From positions 2,542,001 through 2,606,000 of the forward strand of contig JAULSN010000003.1 in assembly GCA_033439765.1 (NCBI GenBank): 64,000 bases of DNA, read 5' to 3'. Below the pieces are notes generated by a model. That model was not told the DNA's origin. It saw nothing but the letters and a program-made list of their open reading frames with translations, and made no database searches. Source of the DNA: Lasiosphaeria ovina. Lineage: Eukaryota > Ascomycota > Sordariomycetes > Sordariales > Lasiosphaeriaceae. Both the position numbers and the translations under genes were made by a program. Shown here piece by piece: positions 36,115 through 46,103 of the stretch; positions within the stretch are counted from its first letter, which is position 1; every line of letters begins with the position of its first letter.

Positions 36115-38235
36115 TTACGCTATGATCCCCTTTAAATCACTCGGCCACGGAAACACAACTTCCTCCCTGGGCACCCCCCTGAAGAAACACATGCCAGGAA
36201 GCCATCGTCTGATTCTCAGTGTTGGTACCAGCCGGTTTTGGCCCTGAATCTTTCCCTCCACAGCGACCTCAAATGAAACGTGCCGATCCAGGTCATTGAG
36301 ATCAAACTCATCAGAGCTGGCATCCTCAGGACGTGAAGCTGTGAACGCAAAGACTTCGCCGTCGTACCCATCTCTATCGCCCCGGACGAACACGGCCATG
36401 TAGGGGCTATATCCCTCAGGGCAGCTAGTGTCCCAAAGACAGCCGAGAGCCAGCGGGTCGCCCCTTTCGATAACGTCAGCGATCTCCACGGCCATTGCGC
36501 GCATGTACCGCTCCGTGAATGACATTCGATCTTCTGAGACCCCAGCGAGCCTAGTATCACGGCTGAGATAATTGCGGATGCTATCAGCAAGATTTCCGTG
36601 ACATTCTCCCTCCAACCACTCCGCCATATAGGCGAGTCGCCTGCGTTGGATTAGTTCAAGTTTCCCGTGACGGACGTCCACCCATGCGTCCCGAACTGGC
36701 CAGTTGCGGGTGTTGATGACCTTGCCGAGCTTCCAGATGTGTCCATGGGTGCGAATGCCGGATTCGGAGAAGCTGGCGTCAATAAAGCGACAGCTTTTGT
36801 TGAGTGTGAGGTTATATTTGGGGGTATTTCGGTAAAACCCGGAAAAGAGGGCTCGTTCCAGGTACGCTGGCACAGTAAGGTCGGCTGCCCCAGAAATTGG
36901 CGGGCCTCCGTTATGCAGGACTTCTCCATTCAGTAAGCACTGAGCGAGGATGGAGAGGCTCAAGCTCGCCTCGCTCCCTCTCAGTTTCTCCGCGTTGAAG
37001 CGAATGGCGTACCCGCAGCTATTAGCTACAATGGCAAGCATATCCCAAGGCTTTGTGATACTTTTCTTGTCGATATCAGCGATAATCCGTGGCGTCATGG
37101 GTTGCGAGTATGTGAGGAGATACTGGTATCTTCCAGCTCGGTTAAGAATCTTCTGGAGCCCGTTCTTCTTCTTCCTCATCCATCGTGGGACAGGGGAGCC
37201 TTGGTGCTCGTCGATGTGCCTCAAAGACGCCAAACACAAGCGTGTCGCCTCCTTAAAGAACTGGACAGACCGGATGCAGAGCTCGCCATCCACGCCTCCA
37301 AATACCCCATACCAAGAACTTTTCTGGAGTTCAAGCTTCTTAGGGTGCCTGATGAGCAGCTTCATGTAGGTGCCCGCTTTGTAATTCTCCTGAAAGATCC
37401 ATCCTCGACACCACCAATCGTCGCTAGTAATTCGACGCAGCAGATCGACTGCCTTCCAGACCTTCCATAGCTTTAGCTTCGGTGATAGTTGGACGTTGGA
37501 CTCGTCCCCCATCGTAAGGTTGCCTTGGAGGATATTTGAGAGCAGCTCCATCTCCCACTTTGATTCAATTGGTCTTGCCAGCAGTCCGATGGGATGATTG
37601 CTGAGCTTGTAGACAAGGTCCATAACAGTGAATCCCTCTCGCCTCTTGATGCACGCTGGATGCTGAACGCAAACAGGATCATCGCAACTGCCGGTCTCCT
37701 GGACGATGCTGTGTTGGTCGATCCAGAGATGGTGGACATTGATGGCCCGCATGTAGTGGAATATGCGGTCGAGGGCGCAGTTGCGGACTTCAGAAGGTTT
37801 GAACTCTTCGCTGTCCCGCTCTTGAACGTGATACGACCCCTTTTCCTTGCTCTCGTGCTTTGAGGGGTTCCATGTGTATGACAAAGCCAGATACTGGAAA
37901 TCCCGAGTAGCATCAATGTTCTCTCGCAACACTTTGACCCGTCCGTCAGTCGCTTTTGTGTCACCACGTGAGTATTGAGGAAGCCGTAGACATTCAAGAT
38001 TTTGGAGGAACCCCAAGGTTCTTTTCCCCGCTGTCCCGGCTTTCTTCTCGATGTCAACTAGAAGAGAGACAACCGGCCGCCCTTGTTGACGTGCAATGCC
38101 GGAGAGGGATTCGTGTCTGTCACTATTCGTTTCCATAGCGAGTCGGTCAAACCCAGTTCCCAGGGATCCAAACTTCGGATGGCTTGATTGTAGTGACGGG
38201 AAGCAGAGCAAGATGAAATTTTTCGGTTGCAGCAC
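36115..38235 (-). CDS. HET-domain-like protein, single exon
   Basis: Uninterrupted frame of 706 codons. The HET core is divergent but visible: FQYLALSYTWNPS, then HLWIDQHSIVQETGSCDD, and further on WWCRGWIFQENYKAG. The C-terminal half (ERYMRAMAVEIADVIERGDP, CLWDTSCPEG, RRWLPGMCFF) looks like a variant seen in some long fungal HET proteins. Two starts are possible: 38235, or the internal ATG at 38136 (METNSDRHES), which avoids an odd hydrophobic leader. The likely role is in programmed cell death or self/non-self response, by family. It lies between the two paralogous small secreted protein genes. Confidence 0.8.
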   Translation of the reverse strand: MLQPKNFILLCFPSLQSSHPKFGSLGTGFDRLAMETNSDRHESLSGIARQQGRPVVSLLVDIEKKAGTAGKRTLGFLQNLECLRLPQYSRGDTKATDGRVKVLRENIDATRDFQYLALSYTWNPSKHESKEKGSYHVQERDSEEFKPSEVRNCALDRIFHYMRAINVHHLWIDQHSIVQETGSCDDPVCVQHPACIKRREGFTVMDLVYKLSNHPIGLLARPIESKWEMELLSNILQGNLTMGDESNVQLSPKLKLWKVWKAVDLLRRITSDDWWCRGWIFQENYKAGTYMKLLIRHPKKLELQKSSWYGVFGGVDGELCIRSVQFFKEATRLCLASLRHIDEHQGSPVPRWMRKKKNGLQKILNRAGRYQYLLTYSQPMTPRIIADIDKKSITKPWDMLAIVANSCGYAIRFNAEKLRGSEASLSLSILAQCLLNGEVLHNGGPPISGAADLTVPAYLERALFSGFYRNTPKYNLTLNKSCRFIDASFSESGIRTHGHIWKLGKVINTRNWPVRDAWVDVRHGKLELIQRRRLAYMAEWLEGECHGNLADSIRNYLSRDTRLAGVSEDRMSFTERYMRAMAVEIADVIERGDPLALGCLWDTSCPEGYSPYMAVFVRGDRDGYDGEVFAFTASRPEDASSDEFDLNDLDRHVSFEVAVEGKIQGQNRLVPTLRIRRWLPGMCFFRGVPREEVVFPWPSDLKGIIA

Positions 38236-39566
38236 CTCCGAGGTCGTCGGTTAGGCTCGTGTTAGGCTCGTGTTACACTGTTTTAGGCACCCATGGCATG
38301 CAGTGACGGCCTGCGGGCCGCCGTGCGCCGCAGCCTTCAGTCGTCGCAGATTCCCCACTCCCCTCTTCCATCTGACTTGATGGGGTCATCTGCAGCCCAG
38401 CGTGCTCTCTTCTCACTCGGGCGTCAAGTTGCGTGGGCAGCACAGCCCGGGTCGAAGTATCACCGGCTTCCAGTACCTCGGTGAGCACGCGGTGTGTGCG
38501 ACGGTTACTGATAATCCCGTCAACTTTTGCGACCGAAAGAAAAGGGGGACTGTAATCGTCGGTAACCACCACTTCTCGAAACGTCGTCGGCCAAGATATG
38601 TCTGCCAATGCGCTTTCGTTTTCGAGATGCTTCTCCCGCTGATCCTGAGCGTCGAATCCAAACAAATGGAGAGAACACCAATGTGTCGCCCGCAGAACAC
38701 CGACGTGTCGCCTGCAGAAGGGACGGTGCGGAAGGAGGACTCAAACCGTGAGATCGCACTGGGTGTCCAACCAATTAGATATTACTCTGTCTTGGCAGAG
38801 GTGCCCCGGGAGAGAGCAGGGGGCTCCCACAGAGCAACGCTCTGTGATCTGTCAAGAGCCACCTGCAGAGCAGCAGAGTAAGGTACAAATTACCTAGATA
38901 GAGTAGTATAGCGATATAAAGTCTCCCGGCCCGCTTCCATATATTGCTGGCACCCTCATCGCCATTGCCCAATCACAGGCTGGATCTCGCCGAAGCCAGG
39001 GGTATCGCGAGAGATATCGCTGTGAGATATTTGCAAGAGTCTTCCAACACTGGCGTTCCTATAGCTAACGTATTTTCCCCTGCCCCAAGTTTGTGCTCTT
39101 TTAGCCAATTACCCTAATAGCGAGAATATTACTCTTTATGAAACCTGTGTTTCTCGCACTTTCCTCTCAAAGTTCGACTTTCTAATGTTCTTCTCGAGGT
39201 CGCCCAAACCCTACCGGTCACGCCGGAATCTTTAATCATTCGGCATAAGATCATCTCGTATGAGCTGCGCCTGACGCTCCAGTAGCGCCTCTTCGGCGCT
39301 GTAGGCGACGTTAACCTCTGGGCACCCGATATGTTGCCGGTTGGTTTCGCCGTGGAATTAGGCCAAACAGATCGTCCGGCTAGCGGACGAAGGAACGATA
39401 CAGTGGAGAATGTTATTGACGAGATTAATGTCAAGGGATGGAAGCAATACGACCCATCGTCTATAAAACCGACGACGTACCCTTACCCCTCGATACATCC
39501 CTAACTCCGCAAAACCTCAAATTCTTCGTTCTCCACTATCTCCACGATCTCGGCCCAAAGCTAATG
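38236..39566. other. Intergenic, AT-rich, mostly without recognisable content
   Basis: Contains a short tandem duplication (gttaggctcgt twice at about 38250-38275) and, at 39240-39500, a plus-strand frame with one internal stop that may be the 5' part of the relic that follows. I recognise no gene. Confidence 0.45.
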
Positions 39567-39833
39567 CAATGAGCGACAACCCAAATTGCGATGTAGATGG
39601 CAATAGCGACTTCTACTGCCTTGGGATCTGTGTGAAATTCTACGCCTAGTGGGCGCCAACTCTCATCATCAAGCTGTTCGTTCACGAAGAGATCCCCGCC
39701 TACCGCATCCGGCGGCTACTAACGAGCAAGACGCGGTTCTGATTAGAGCTAGGCCACATGGCCTGGGAGATTAATTGGCTGACCGACGCCCAAGTGAGAA
39801 CTAGGCTAGGTGAATTAGTCTGCTGTACGACGA
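39567..39833 (+). pseudogene. Relic of a fungal multi-pass membrane protein family (N-terminal part)
   Basis: One frame reads GNSDFYCLGICVKFYA, stop, WAPTLIIKLFVHEEIPAYRI and then TRF, stop, LELGHMAWEINWL. This recalls the N-terminus of a common fungal membrane-protein family that starts with NxDIxGLGIRxGFYLQW and then has an EE motif. The two stops are TAG and TGA, both reachable from CAG or CGA by C-to-T change. No downstream membrane segments remain. The surrounding DNA is AT-rich, as expected after repeat-induced mutation. The family match is from memory of the pattern and is tentative. Confidence 0.4.
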
Positions 39834-41094
39834 CATCATGTTACGTAGTGAGTACAACGCAGTCGTGAATGGCCAAAGTGATTGGTCTGTTGGAAGGATT
39901 AAATAATGGCGGAAGCACCTGCATAATGCCGCCGAAATCTCCCCTTTCGGCCATCTTTGGACATAGATACGCCCTCGACAGCATCCCAGCCCGGTAAGTT
40001 CGTCCATTTAGTTCTGCGTACGTTTGTAGTACCTGAGACTTCATCTAGACTCGTACTGTGTAGCAAAGCTACGTTATCCTCAGACTTTCTTTGCTCGAAT
40101 ATAAATACGGTTAATTGGTTATGAACCCCGTTGGCAAGGCTCTGAGCTACCATGTCAACGAGCGTTCAGGGGCAGGGGTTTAGGCGAGGTGTTGGGGTAG
40201 ATCCCATGCAAGTCAGCAGGCCACTCCAATGCGGGTCAGCTGATTGCTTCACACAGCCGGACATGATCTTCAGATCTAGCTATCGCAGAGCCTCGTCAGA
40301 AAATGTCACTCAATCCGGTGCTCGGTAAGAGAACGAAGAGTGCGGTAATACCGGGGATTTGCCGCTTGCATGACATTAAGTCTAGTTTGCTCTTCTTGCA
40401 CGGAAATGAACTTCATACCCTTGAGGATGATAATCTCTAAAATAATGTTCCAAATAACGTGAACAAATATGGTCTCTGGTGACTCAATAACCATTGTACA
40501 TCTTCAATTGAACTCATTGTCGCAAATGCTTGTGAAGTACGCGCTATACGTGCATGGGACGGACATCTGACGGTGAGGCAGCGAGGGGGCAACTTAAACG
40601 GTTAAAGTGATAGACAGTCAAAACTCCCACATCCTCTGAGGCTGAGGCACAGGCACTGCCCGGAAGCCCCAGTATTATTTGACTTTAACAAAGTCAAAGC
40701 CAATCAGGGTCGGCATGAAAAAACTCCACAATTAGTTCTTCACATCTCTCCTCCCGCTCCTCTTCCCTCGATGTTTGGCAACTATTGGCCAAGAAACGCT
40801 AGGGAGGCAGCAGAGCCGCATTGAAGATGCCGAAATACCGCCAGGCGTGACATGAAATGCAACCTTCCGCAGCGAGCAATTGGAATTTGGCTCGGTGAAG
40901 ACCGAGTTCGAATCCGATTTTTACGTGCGGCTCTATCACGTTGGCTGAAATAATACAAAACCAGCCATTCAACTTGCACGGAGTTGCGTTCTCCCTCCCC
41001 CCCTCTCCCTCTCTTAAACATACTTCACACGGCCGTCTGATTAATCACACGTCCATTCTCAAGCCCACCTAGGCTACCGCACCCCCCACACACC
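39834..41094. other. Intergenic, AT-rich, no gene seen
   Basis: No coding signature was recognised. A 6-bp hairpin with a GAAG loop at 40891-40906, followed by ttcgaatcc, superficially recalls a tRNA T-arm but no cloverleaf can be built. The last 100 bp are the promoter region of copy B. Confidence 0.5.
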
Positions 41095-41590
41095 ATGTTC
41101 ATATCCAAAATCTCTTCCCTCTGCCTGGCGCTTAGCGCTGTCGCCATCCACCTCACGGTGGCGTTCCCCGATAATGTACACCTCGAGAAGCGACAAGACT
41201 GGGACCCCAAGGGGATCATATGCAACGGCGATCGTGGTACGTGAACGACGAGAGCCCTTTCAAAAATTACCCCAGCACCAGGGCCACCAGAAGAAAGACA
41301 GAAAGACAGAGAGAGAAAGAGAGAAAGAGAGAAGAGAGAAGAGAAGAGAAGAGAGAAGAGAGAAAGAGAGAAAGAAAGAAAAGACGGAGCAACCAGTGCC
41401 TAACTAACAACCCCTCTAACGGGGCTTCTCTATCACAGACTGCACCTCGCCCGGCTACCCCTACTGCCGATGCGGCAACGTCTTCTTTGGCGGCACCGTC
41501 GGGACGGCCCCGACATTCATGTATCTGTGCGCCAGCCACTGCGGCGCCAACGGCTGCATTCCGAACTGCGGAAATTGCCAAGCCTGCTGA
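41095..41590 (+). CDS. Small secreted cysteine-rich protein, copy B (effector-like)
   Basis: Two exons, 41095-41236 and 41439-41590, give 97 residues, the same length as copy A. The signal peptide (MFISKISSLCLALSAVAIHL) is followed by FPDNVHLEKR with a Kex2-type site, then QDWDPKGIICNG and the same ten-cysteine pattern (SPGYPYCRCGNVFFGGTVG, YLCASHCGANGCIPNC). Most differences from copy A lie in the signal peptide and between conserved cysteines. The intron sits at the same codon position in the same phase but is 202 bp rather than 96 bp, because it holds a long purine tract. Close paralogue of copy A, most likely from a local duplication. Confidence 0.85.
41289..41396. repeat. Purine (GA-rich) tract inside the intron of copy B
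   Basis: About 105 bp of almost pure A and G with gaga, gaaa and gagaa units. The intron of copy A lacks it, so it probably expanded after the duplication. Confidence 0.85.
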
Positions 41591-41601
41591 GGAAGAAGGG
41601 T

Positions 41602-41635
41602 GGGGGGGGTTTTTTTTTGGGGGGGGGGGGGGGGG
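41602..41635. repeat. G8-T9-G17 homopolymer runs
   Basis: Three adjacent homopolymer runs begin 12 bp after the stop codon of copy B, within its 3' untranslated region. The run lengths may be uncertain in the assembly. Confidence 0.8.
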
Positions 41636-42032
41636 ACTTATATGATTAAATGCGGCATAACTACCTATTTAGGCTCCCAAATACTCCGTACTTGGCAGGA
41701 GGTTTAATTAATTCAAACTACCTAAAAAGAGCTGTATTTATTCGTCAGGTCTAGGACAACGCCCATCATCCTTAGACTTCCTTGTATTTCATAACTGGTG
41801 ATTCGGGAATTTAAGTTTTCGGGGCTTTACTCTGCCGTCTCTTGTAGGTACCTAGGTCCTCATGCATTCATTGTCCGTGACGCCGGGCGGTTGGTTGTGT
41901 AGTCTTTTCCGCCAATTATCAAACATCCCATCATCACTTTTCCACTCTATCTAGTTGACTGGACTTGGAACCGACAATGTGGGAACGTGTTGGCTGTGTT
42001 AGACGGTGTCCGGTCCAATGAGCTTAACTACC
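41636..42032. other. Intergenic, no gene seen
   Basis: AT-rich 3' flank of copy B and of the decayed gene on the other strand. Confidence 0.5.
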
Positions 42033-42842
42033 TTAGGTTGACAACTGGACCTTGTCGTCTATTTTGGTCTTCTTCGACGCCGAGGGCGTGTCATCAGGAG
42101 CCTCGCTCTTGGCTGCGCCAGAGGCCGCAGTCGTCTTGGCCTTGGGGCCTCGCCGCAGGGCTCGCTCTCGGCCGCTGTCATGGGGGCTGTAGCAGTCCTC
42201 TTGGACTCGCCGGGGGTCTCGTCGGCGTAGCGGCCCGTGGCGAACAGGCGGCGAGAGCAATCCAGCTTCACCGAGGACGGGCGGCGCCACTCTACGAACG
42301 GCATCCCCATCTCCTCCACCTCCTTCCGCTCCATGATGACGATTTTGTTCTCAAAGGTGTGCGGGCAGTTGGAGTGCTGCGGGGTCTGGGTGTAGTTCTA
42401 GTGGACGATGGGGTTGACGCGCCGCCTGCGCACCCAGGCGGCAGCTTCAGCGTGTCTAGCAGCGGGTAAATAACCGTCCATTCGGTGCGGCCCTCTATCT
42501 TTCCGTACCAGAATGTGCCAAACCCGGGCCGCAGTATGCCTTCTAGGTTATCCTCCCGGTCGATGGCAATACAGCCATCGTCGGCGTCGTCGGGGAGGCT
42601 ATCCATTACTTTCTGAATTCCCGCGCGACACGTTGCCATGGTCTCGTCAATAATGACATCAACGAGCCTGTCGTCATTGTCGTCGTCGTTGATATTGTAC
42701 TACCGTCCCTGCACTTACGCGGTGAAGGTGCAACGCTGATCTGAATCATAGACTTGCATGAAGGGGTAACCACTGCCGTTAGTCATGGGGCCGCCGATGT
42801 AATATCGGAGGCTGTCGTGGATGAGCACCTTGTATGCGTGTG
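42033..42842 (-). pseudogene. Decayed gene of unrecognised family
   Basis: Pieces on the minus strand line up as one protein: YKVLIHDSLRYYIGGPMTNG (about 42830-42775), an intron with donor GTAAGT near 42720, ETMATCRAGIQKVMDSLPDD, GILRPGFGTFWYGKIEGRTE, then WVRRRRVNPIVH, stop (TAG), NYTQTPQHSNCPHTFENK, and an Arg/Lys-rich end. A frameshift of one base lies near 42450, between LLDTL and AAAWVRRRR. The TAG near 42400 could come from CAG or TAC. I do not recognise the family. Its start is not visible: an acceptor-like ATAG precedes the first piece near 42845, so at least one upstream exon is missing or decayed. Confidence 0.5.
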
Positions 42843-43968
42843 TCCCTATCTATCCAAGAGCAAAGGAAACTCGTCTTAGTTATCAGATCAAGAGGCAAGG
42901 AGAAGAAAGGTTGCCCATGGTCGAATGCGCGTGGGTAATTACCATGGGGACAGAAAGGTAGAGTGAGATGTAATTACAGAGATGAGAAGAAAGGGAGGAA
43001 GAAAATTGCCACACCGCCGTTGCCCCTCTTTGTTCAGCCTGGTCGGCCAAATCACAGATTCTCTTCAGTCAGCCAAGGGCCTTAAAGGAGCGCGCTGGAG
43101 CCTAAACAGTCTGGGTCTCTGGGACTAGGTTGGTCAAATTGCGACCTGTCATGCCTACCAGCCGTCAGGTGCCGTTTCTTTGATTCGTGTACTGTGGCAC
43201 GACGTAGTCATCGCCATAGCCCTTCTTTGCTCGTTCCTCCTTATGGAAAAGCTGTTCCTGATGCTGGTATCTCTTCTCGCATCACCTCTCTACTGGCTGC
43301 TACCACTCTGCAGGGAAGACCCGGCGGCTCTGCGGCACCACATTATCTTAAACAGACGTAATGCCCATCTATTGCTCTCCGGGGACCGAGCCCAGGTATA
43401 TCCGCCAATACCAAGTCTCGGAGTTGTGCGAAGAATGCTGGCCGAAGCAGGCAGTGAGTGATCCCAGACATACATTCCCTATCATGACCTAGGCCAAACG
43501 CTGACGAGCGCGCCATCATTGGTAATACTACTAGACCGAGGCGAAGCGGTAGGCCACCGGAGCCAATAACACCGGCCGAGGTTCACGGGCCGGATATTTG
43601 ATTTTCTTGGGGGTTCGATTTGCTTTTAGTCCAGGTTGGCCAGATTTCATTTGCTGCGTGTGTGGTCAGTATTGTCGGTTCGGGAGGAAGTAATGGGCAA
43701 GCGAGAGAAGTAGCAGGTACCTGCTACCTTAGGTACTTTAGTTTTGCTTGTTTCATTAAAAGCTTCATTGCCAGGCTGTTTCTTGCTGTTATCGTTTTTC
43801 TCTCATAGCTTGTGTGTCCGTCAGAAATTGTGCGGTGGAGGTTTAGGGTGCCAGGTAACAAGTGTGTGTTTCGTCTGCTAATAAATAGGTATACATACAC
43901 TATACAGACCTAATATCTCCATTAGATAATCCTCTCAACCGAGTAACTACCTACCTAGGTGGGTAAGC
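42843..43968. other. Intergenic, no gene seen
   Basis: A 93-codon plus-strand frame (43180-43461) has a hydrophobic stretch but no supporting context. No RNA gene was recognised. Confidence 0.5.
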
Positions 43969-45066
43969 CTACACCAAGCCGCTAAAGAGACGCACACAGA
44001 GCACGGCGGCCAGCGCGGCCAGGCTTCCGAGCACAACCATCTGCAGGCCCTCCCAGACGCCGCCTCTCAGCCTGCGCCAGTCCACCGTCAGTGCCGCCCG
44101 ACCAGCAACCCTGCTGCCACCATTTCCAGCATTGGCCTCGCTCAGGAGGTAGTGCTTCGCGAAACCAAACATAAACAGCGCCGCGACGCACACGAGAAAG
44201 CTCCACAGCAGCCCGTCGTCGACGGACGCGACAAAGAAGTAGGGGAACAGCGGCAGGCTGCCGCCCGTCAGGTACCCGGCCGACACGGACAGCCCGGCAA
44301 GCACCGACGAGTAGCTCCCGGATGCTGCTGGCTCGTCTTCGTCAGGGTGGGCGCTTTGGTTCCGCCGCGATAGAGCCGCCACCAACACAGCCGCGCTATC
44401 TTCTGCGCCCCCGCCGCTTTGCAGGTCCTCTTGCACGTGCGCCCAGGCTGTTTCGACCAAGTGTCGCGGCAGCCTCAGGGGCGCGAGGTGCTCGACAACG
44501 GCGGCTCTTGCGGCGTCAGCAGCCGAGTCTATGTGCTCCGCGCCTTGCGGTGCTGAGTAGAGAGGGTGTTTCTCAGCGTCATCGTCACTGTGACTGCTGT
44601 TACCGCTGCTGCACAGAGTCTCGGGCGCCTGCGACTCGCCGGACCCGCGCGCCGCCAGGTAGCCGCCGATGCCCATGCTGATGCTGCCGGCGCAGATCTC
44701 GGCCATGCCGGCGTAGATGACGGTGCTTGTCTCGCCCAGCGACGACAGGCCGGCCGTGAGCGCGAACGGCACCGTCAGCCCGTCGGCGAAGCCCAACGTG
44801 AAGTCGGCCAGGAAGCGCTTCATCGTGGGCAGCAGCACCACCCTGGCGCGGGGCTGTTGTTGTGGGGACAGCGACGCATCTGTCTCGCCGCTGCAGTGGT
44901 GCTTTTCGTCGTCGAGGCAGATTTCAGTTTCCACCGAGCTGGCCGATGAGCTGCTCCGCGACGGCGCCGCCGTGCCGGGCAGCGACGTGTACACTGGCAG
45001 TGTCTCCGCCGAGTGAGAATCGTGACGTCCGGTGAGCCGGTGGAGATATTGCAGTGATGCTTCCAT
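43969..45066 (-). CDS. Vacuolar iron transporter homologue (CCC1/VIT1 family)
   Basis: Single exon of 365 residues. The hydrophilic N-terminus (about 80 residues) ends in RFLADFTLGFADGLTVPFAL, the family's first membrane helix with its conserved DFxLGxxDGL motif. TAGLSSLGETSTVIYAGMAE and AGSISMGIGGYLAARGSGES follow, the second and third segments. A cytosolic loop of about 100 residues contains many acidic residues, and the C-terminal helices (GYLTGGSLPLFPYFF, SFLVCVAALFMFGFAKHYLL, GLQMVVLGSLAALAAVLCVR) complete five segments. These proteins store Fe2+ or Mn2+ in the vacuole. The gene is divergent from the acid phosphatase gene. Confidence 0.9.
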   Translation of the reverse strand: MEASLQYLHRLTGRHDSHSAETLPVYTSLPGTAAPSRSSSSASSVETEICLDDEKHHCSGETDASLSPQQQPRARVVLLPTMKRFLADFTLGFADGLTVPFALTAGLSSLGETSTVIYAGMAEICAGSISMGIGGYLAARGSGESQAPETLCSSGNSSHSDDDAEKHPLYSAPQGAEHIDSAADAARAAVVEHLAPLRLPRHLVETAWAHVQEDLQSGGGAEDSAAVLVAALSRRNQSAHPDEDEPAASGSYSSVLAGLSVSAGYLTGGSLPLFPYFFVASVDDGLLWSFLVCVAALFMFGFAKHYLLSEANAGNGGSRVAGRAALTVDWRRLRGGVWEGLQMVVLGSLAALAAVLCVRLFSGLV

Positions 45067-45495
45067 TGCAAGTCAGGACGAGATGAAAGGGCGTGATTTC
45101 AGACGGAACAAAACAAGCTTGAGGATAGATCGAGCGAGCTGGATGGCGCCGGGGGTTGTCTGGAGGCCAGGAGTGGCCAAGACTACCAGACTTACATACT
45201 TCTAACCCATCAGCCTGCGGTAGACATCTTGCCATAACGACGTGCCCATCTTCCCTGTACTGTCGTATCAGTCTGCTGGATATGGGATCTGCTGGTTGCT
45301 CCGGCACGTAGAACGCAGATGACCAAATGCCGGGCGCTGATTGGCCGGGCCGTCCTTTTGAGTGAATTCCAGGCACTTGGTTCCCATTGGGTCTCGGTAG
45401 ACGTTCTGGAAGCTGCGCGGCGCGATGCAACCCCGTGGGCTGTCGCGCTTGGCACACGTTTTTGCCCGTCAGCCAATGCCGGAGTCTTGGCATCA

Positions 45496-45501
45496 CACGT
45501 G
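45496..45501. promoter_or_regulatory. CACGTG E-box
   Basis: Palindromic bHLH-type site. In N. crassa and yeast the phosphate regulators NUC-1 and Pho4 bind CACGTG. It lies 608 bp before the phosphatase start; chance occurrence is possible. Confidence 0.35.
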
Positions 45502-45791
45502 CTGCCCAGATGCCACCCTCAACCTCCATCCGTCTGGAACCCAACGTCCAAAGTCCAAGGCTAATCCTCAATAGTCGACCGAGACATACTTGTATCTCTG
45601 TCCATCGCAACAACGACATTGAAACTCCATAGACATTTTGCAACCTACCTCCCTACCAACCACCTCTCCTCAGGTTTATCAGTAGCATCTAGTCTAGACT
45701 ACTCTATTTTCATGACGGTGCACTCCGTCTCTATAGTCGGCCGGCAGCTCACAACGCAAAATCTCCCCTCTTTGCGACATAAATACCGCTC

Positions 45792-45797
45792 CACGTG
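45792..45797. promoter_or_regulatory. CACGTG E-box near the acid phosphatase gene
   Basis: Second palindromic site, 312 bp upstream of the phosphatase ATG at 46104. A secreted acid phosphatase is the type of gene that NUC-1/Pho4 factors control, which makes the site more credible. Confidence 0.45.
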
Positions 45798-45991
45798 TGC
45801 GGTTCGACATTTCTGATTTGGTTACTGATCAAAGTCTGCAGCTCACCAACTAACTCGACGATGAGCACGTCAACAGAGCGCTACGGCTTGTCTTTTGTGG
45901 CTTGTTGCACGCATGCGATGGCGTCAGGTGGGTATGGTAGACGTCAGCTAGCGGCGAAAGTCATCAACCTGAGAGCAGTTACACGTAGTTC

Positions 45992-45998
45992 TATATAA
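45992..45998 (+). promoter_or_regulatory. TATA-like box of the acid phosphatase gene
   Basis: Reads TATATAA, about 106 bp before the ATG at 46104, a usual distance for a fungal core promoter. Confidence 0.45.
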
Positions 45999-46103
45999 CA
46001 ACATTATGACGAGCATGCGAAACTCTTACTACCGAGACAGTCACACCAGAACATCCTCAGAGGCGCCGAAAACTTGAAGCATCTACCAAGTCACAGCTCC
46101 ACC

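Larger units (their letters stand above)
45067..46103. promoter_or_regulatory. Shared upstream region of iron transporter (-) and acid phosphatase (+)
   Basis: A 1,037-bp divergent intergenic region with no coding signature. It contains two CACGTG palindromes and a TATA-like box, listed separately. Confidence 0.55.

Noticed and set aside
40891..40925. tRNA-like T-loop (ttcgaatcc) after a hairpin
   Set aside because: No acceptor, D-arm or anticodon arm can be built around it.
43180..43461. 93-codon plus-strand frame with a hydrophobic stretch
   Set aside because: No signal peptide, family motif or supporting gene structure; frames of this length occur by chance.
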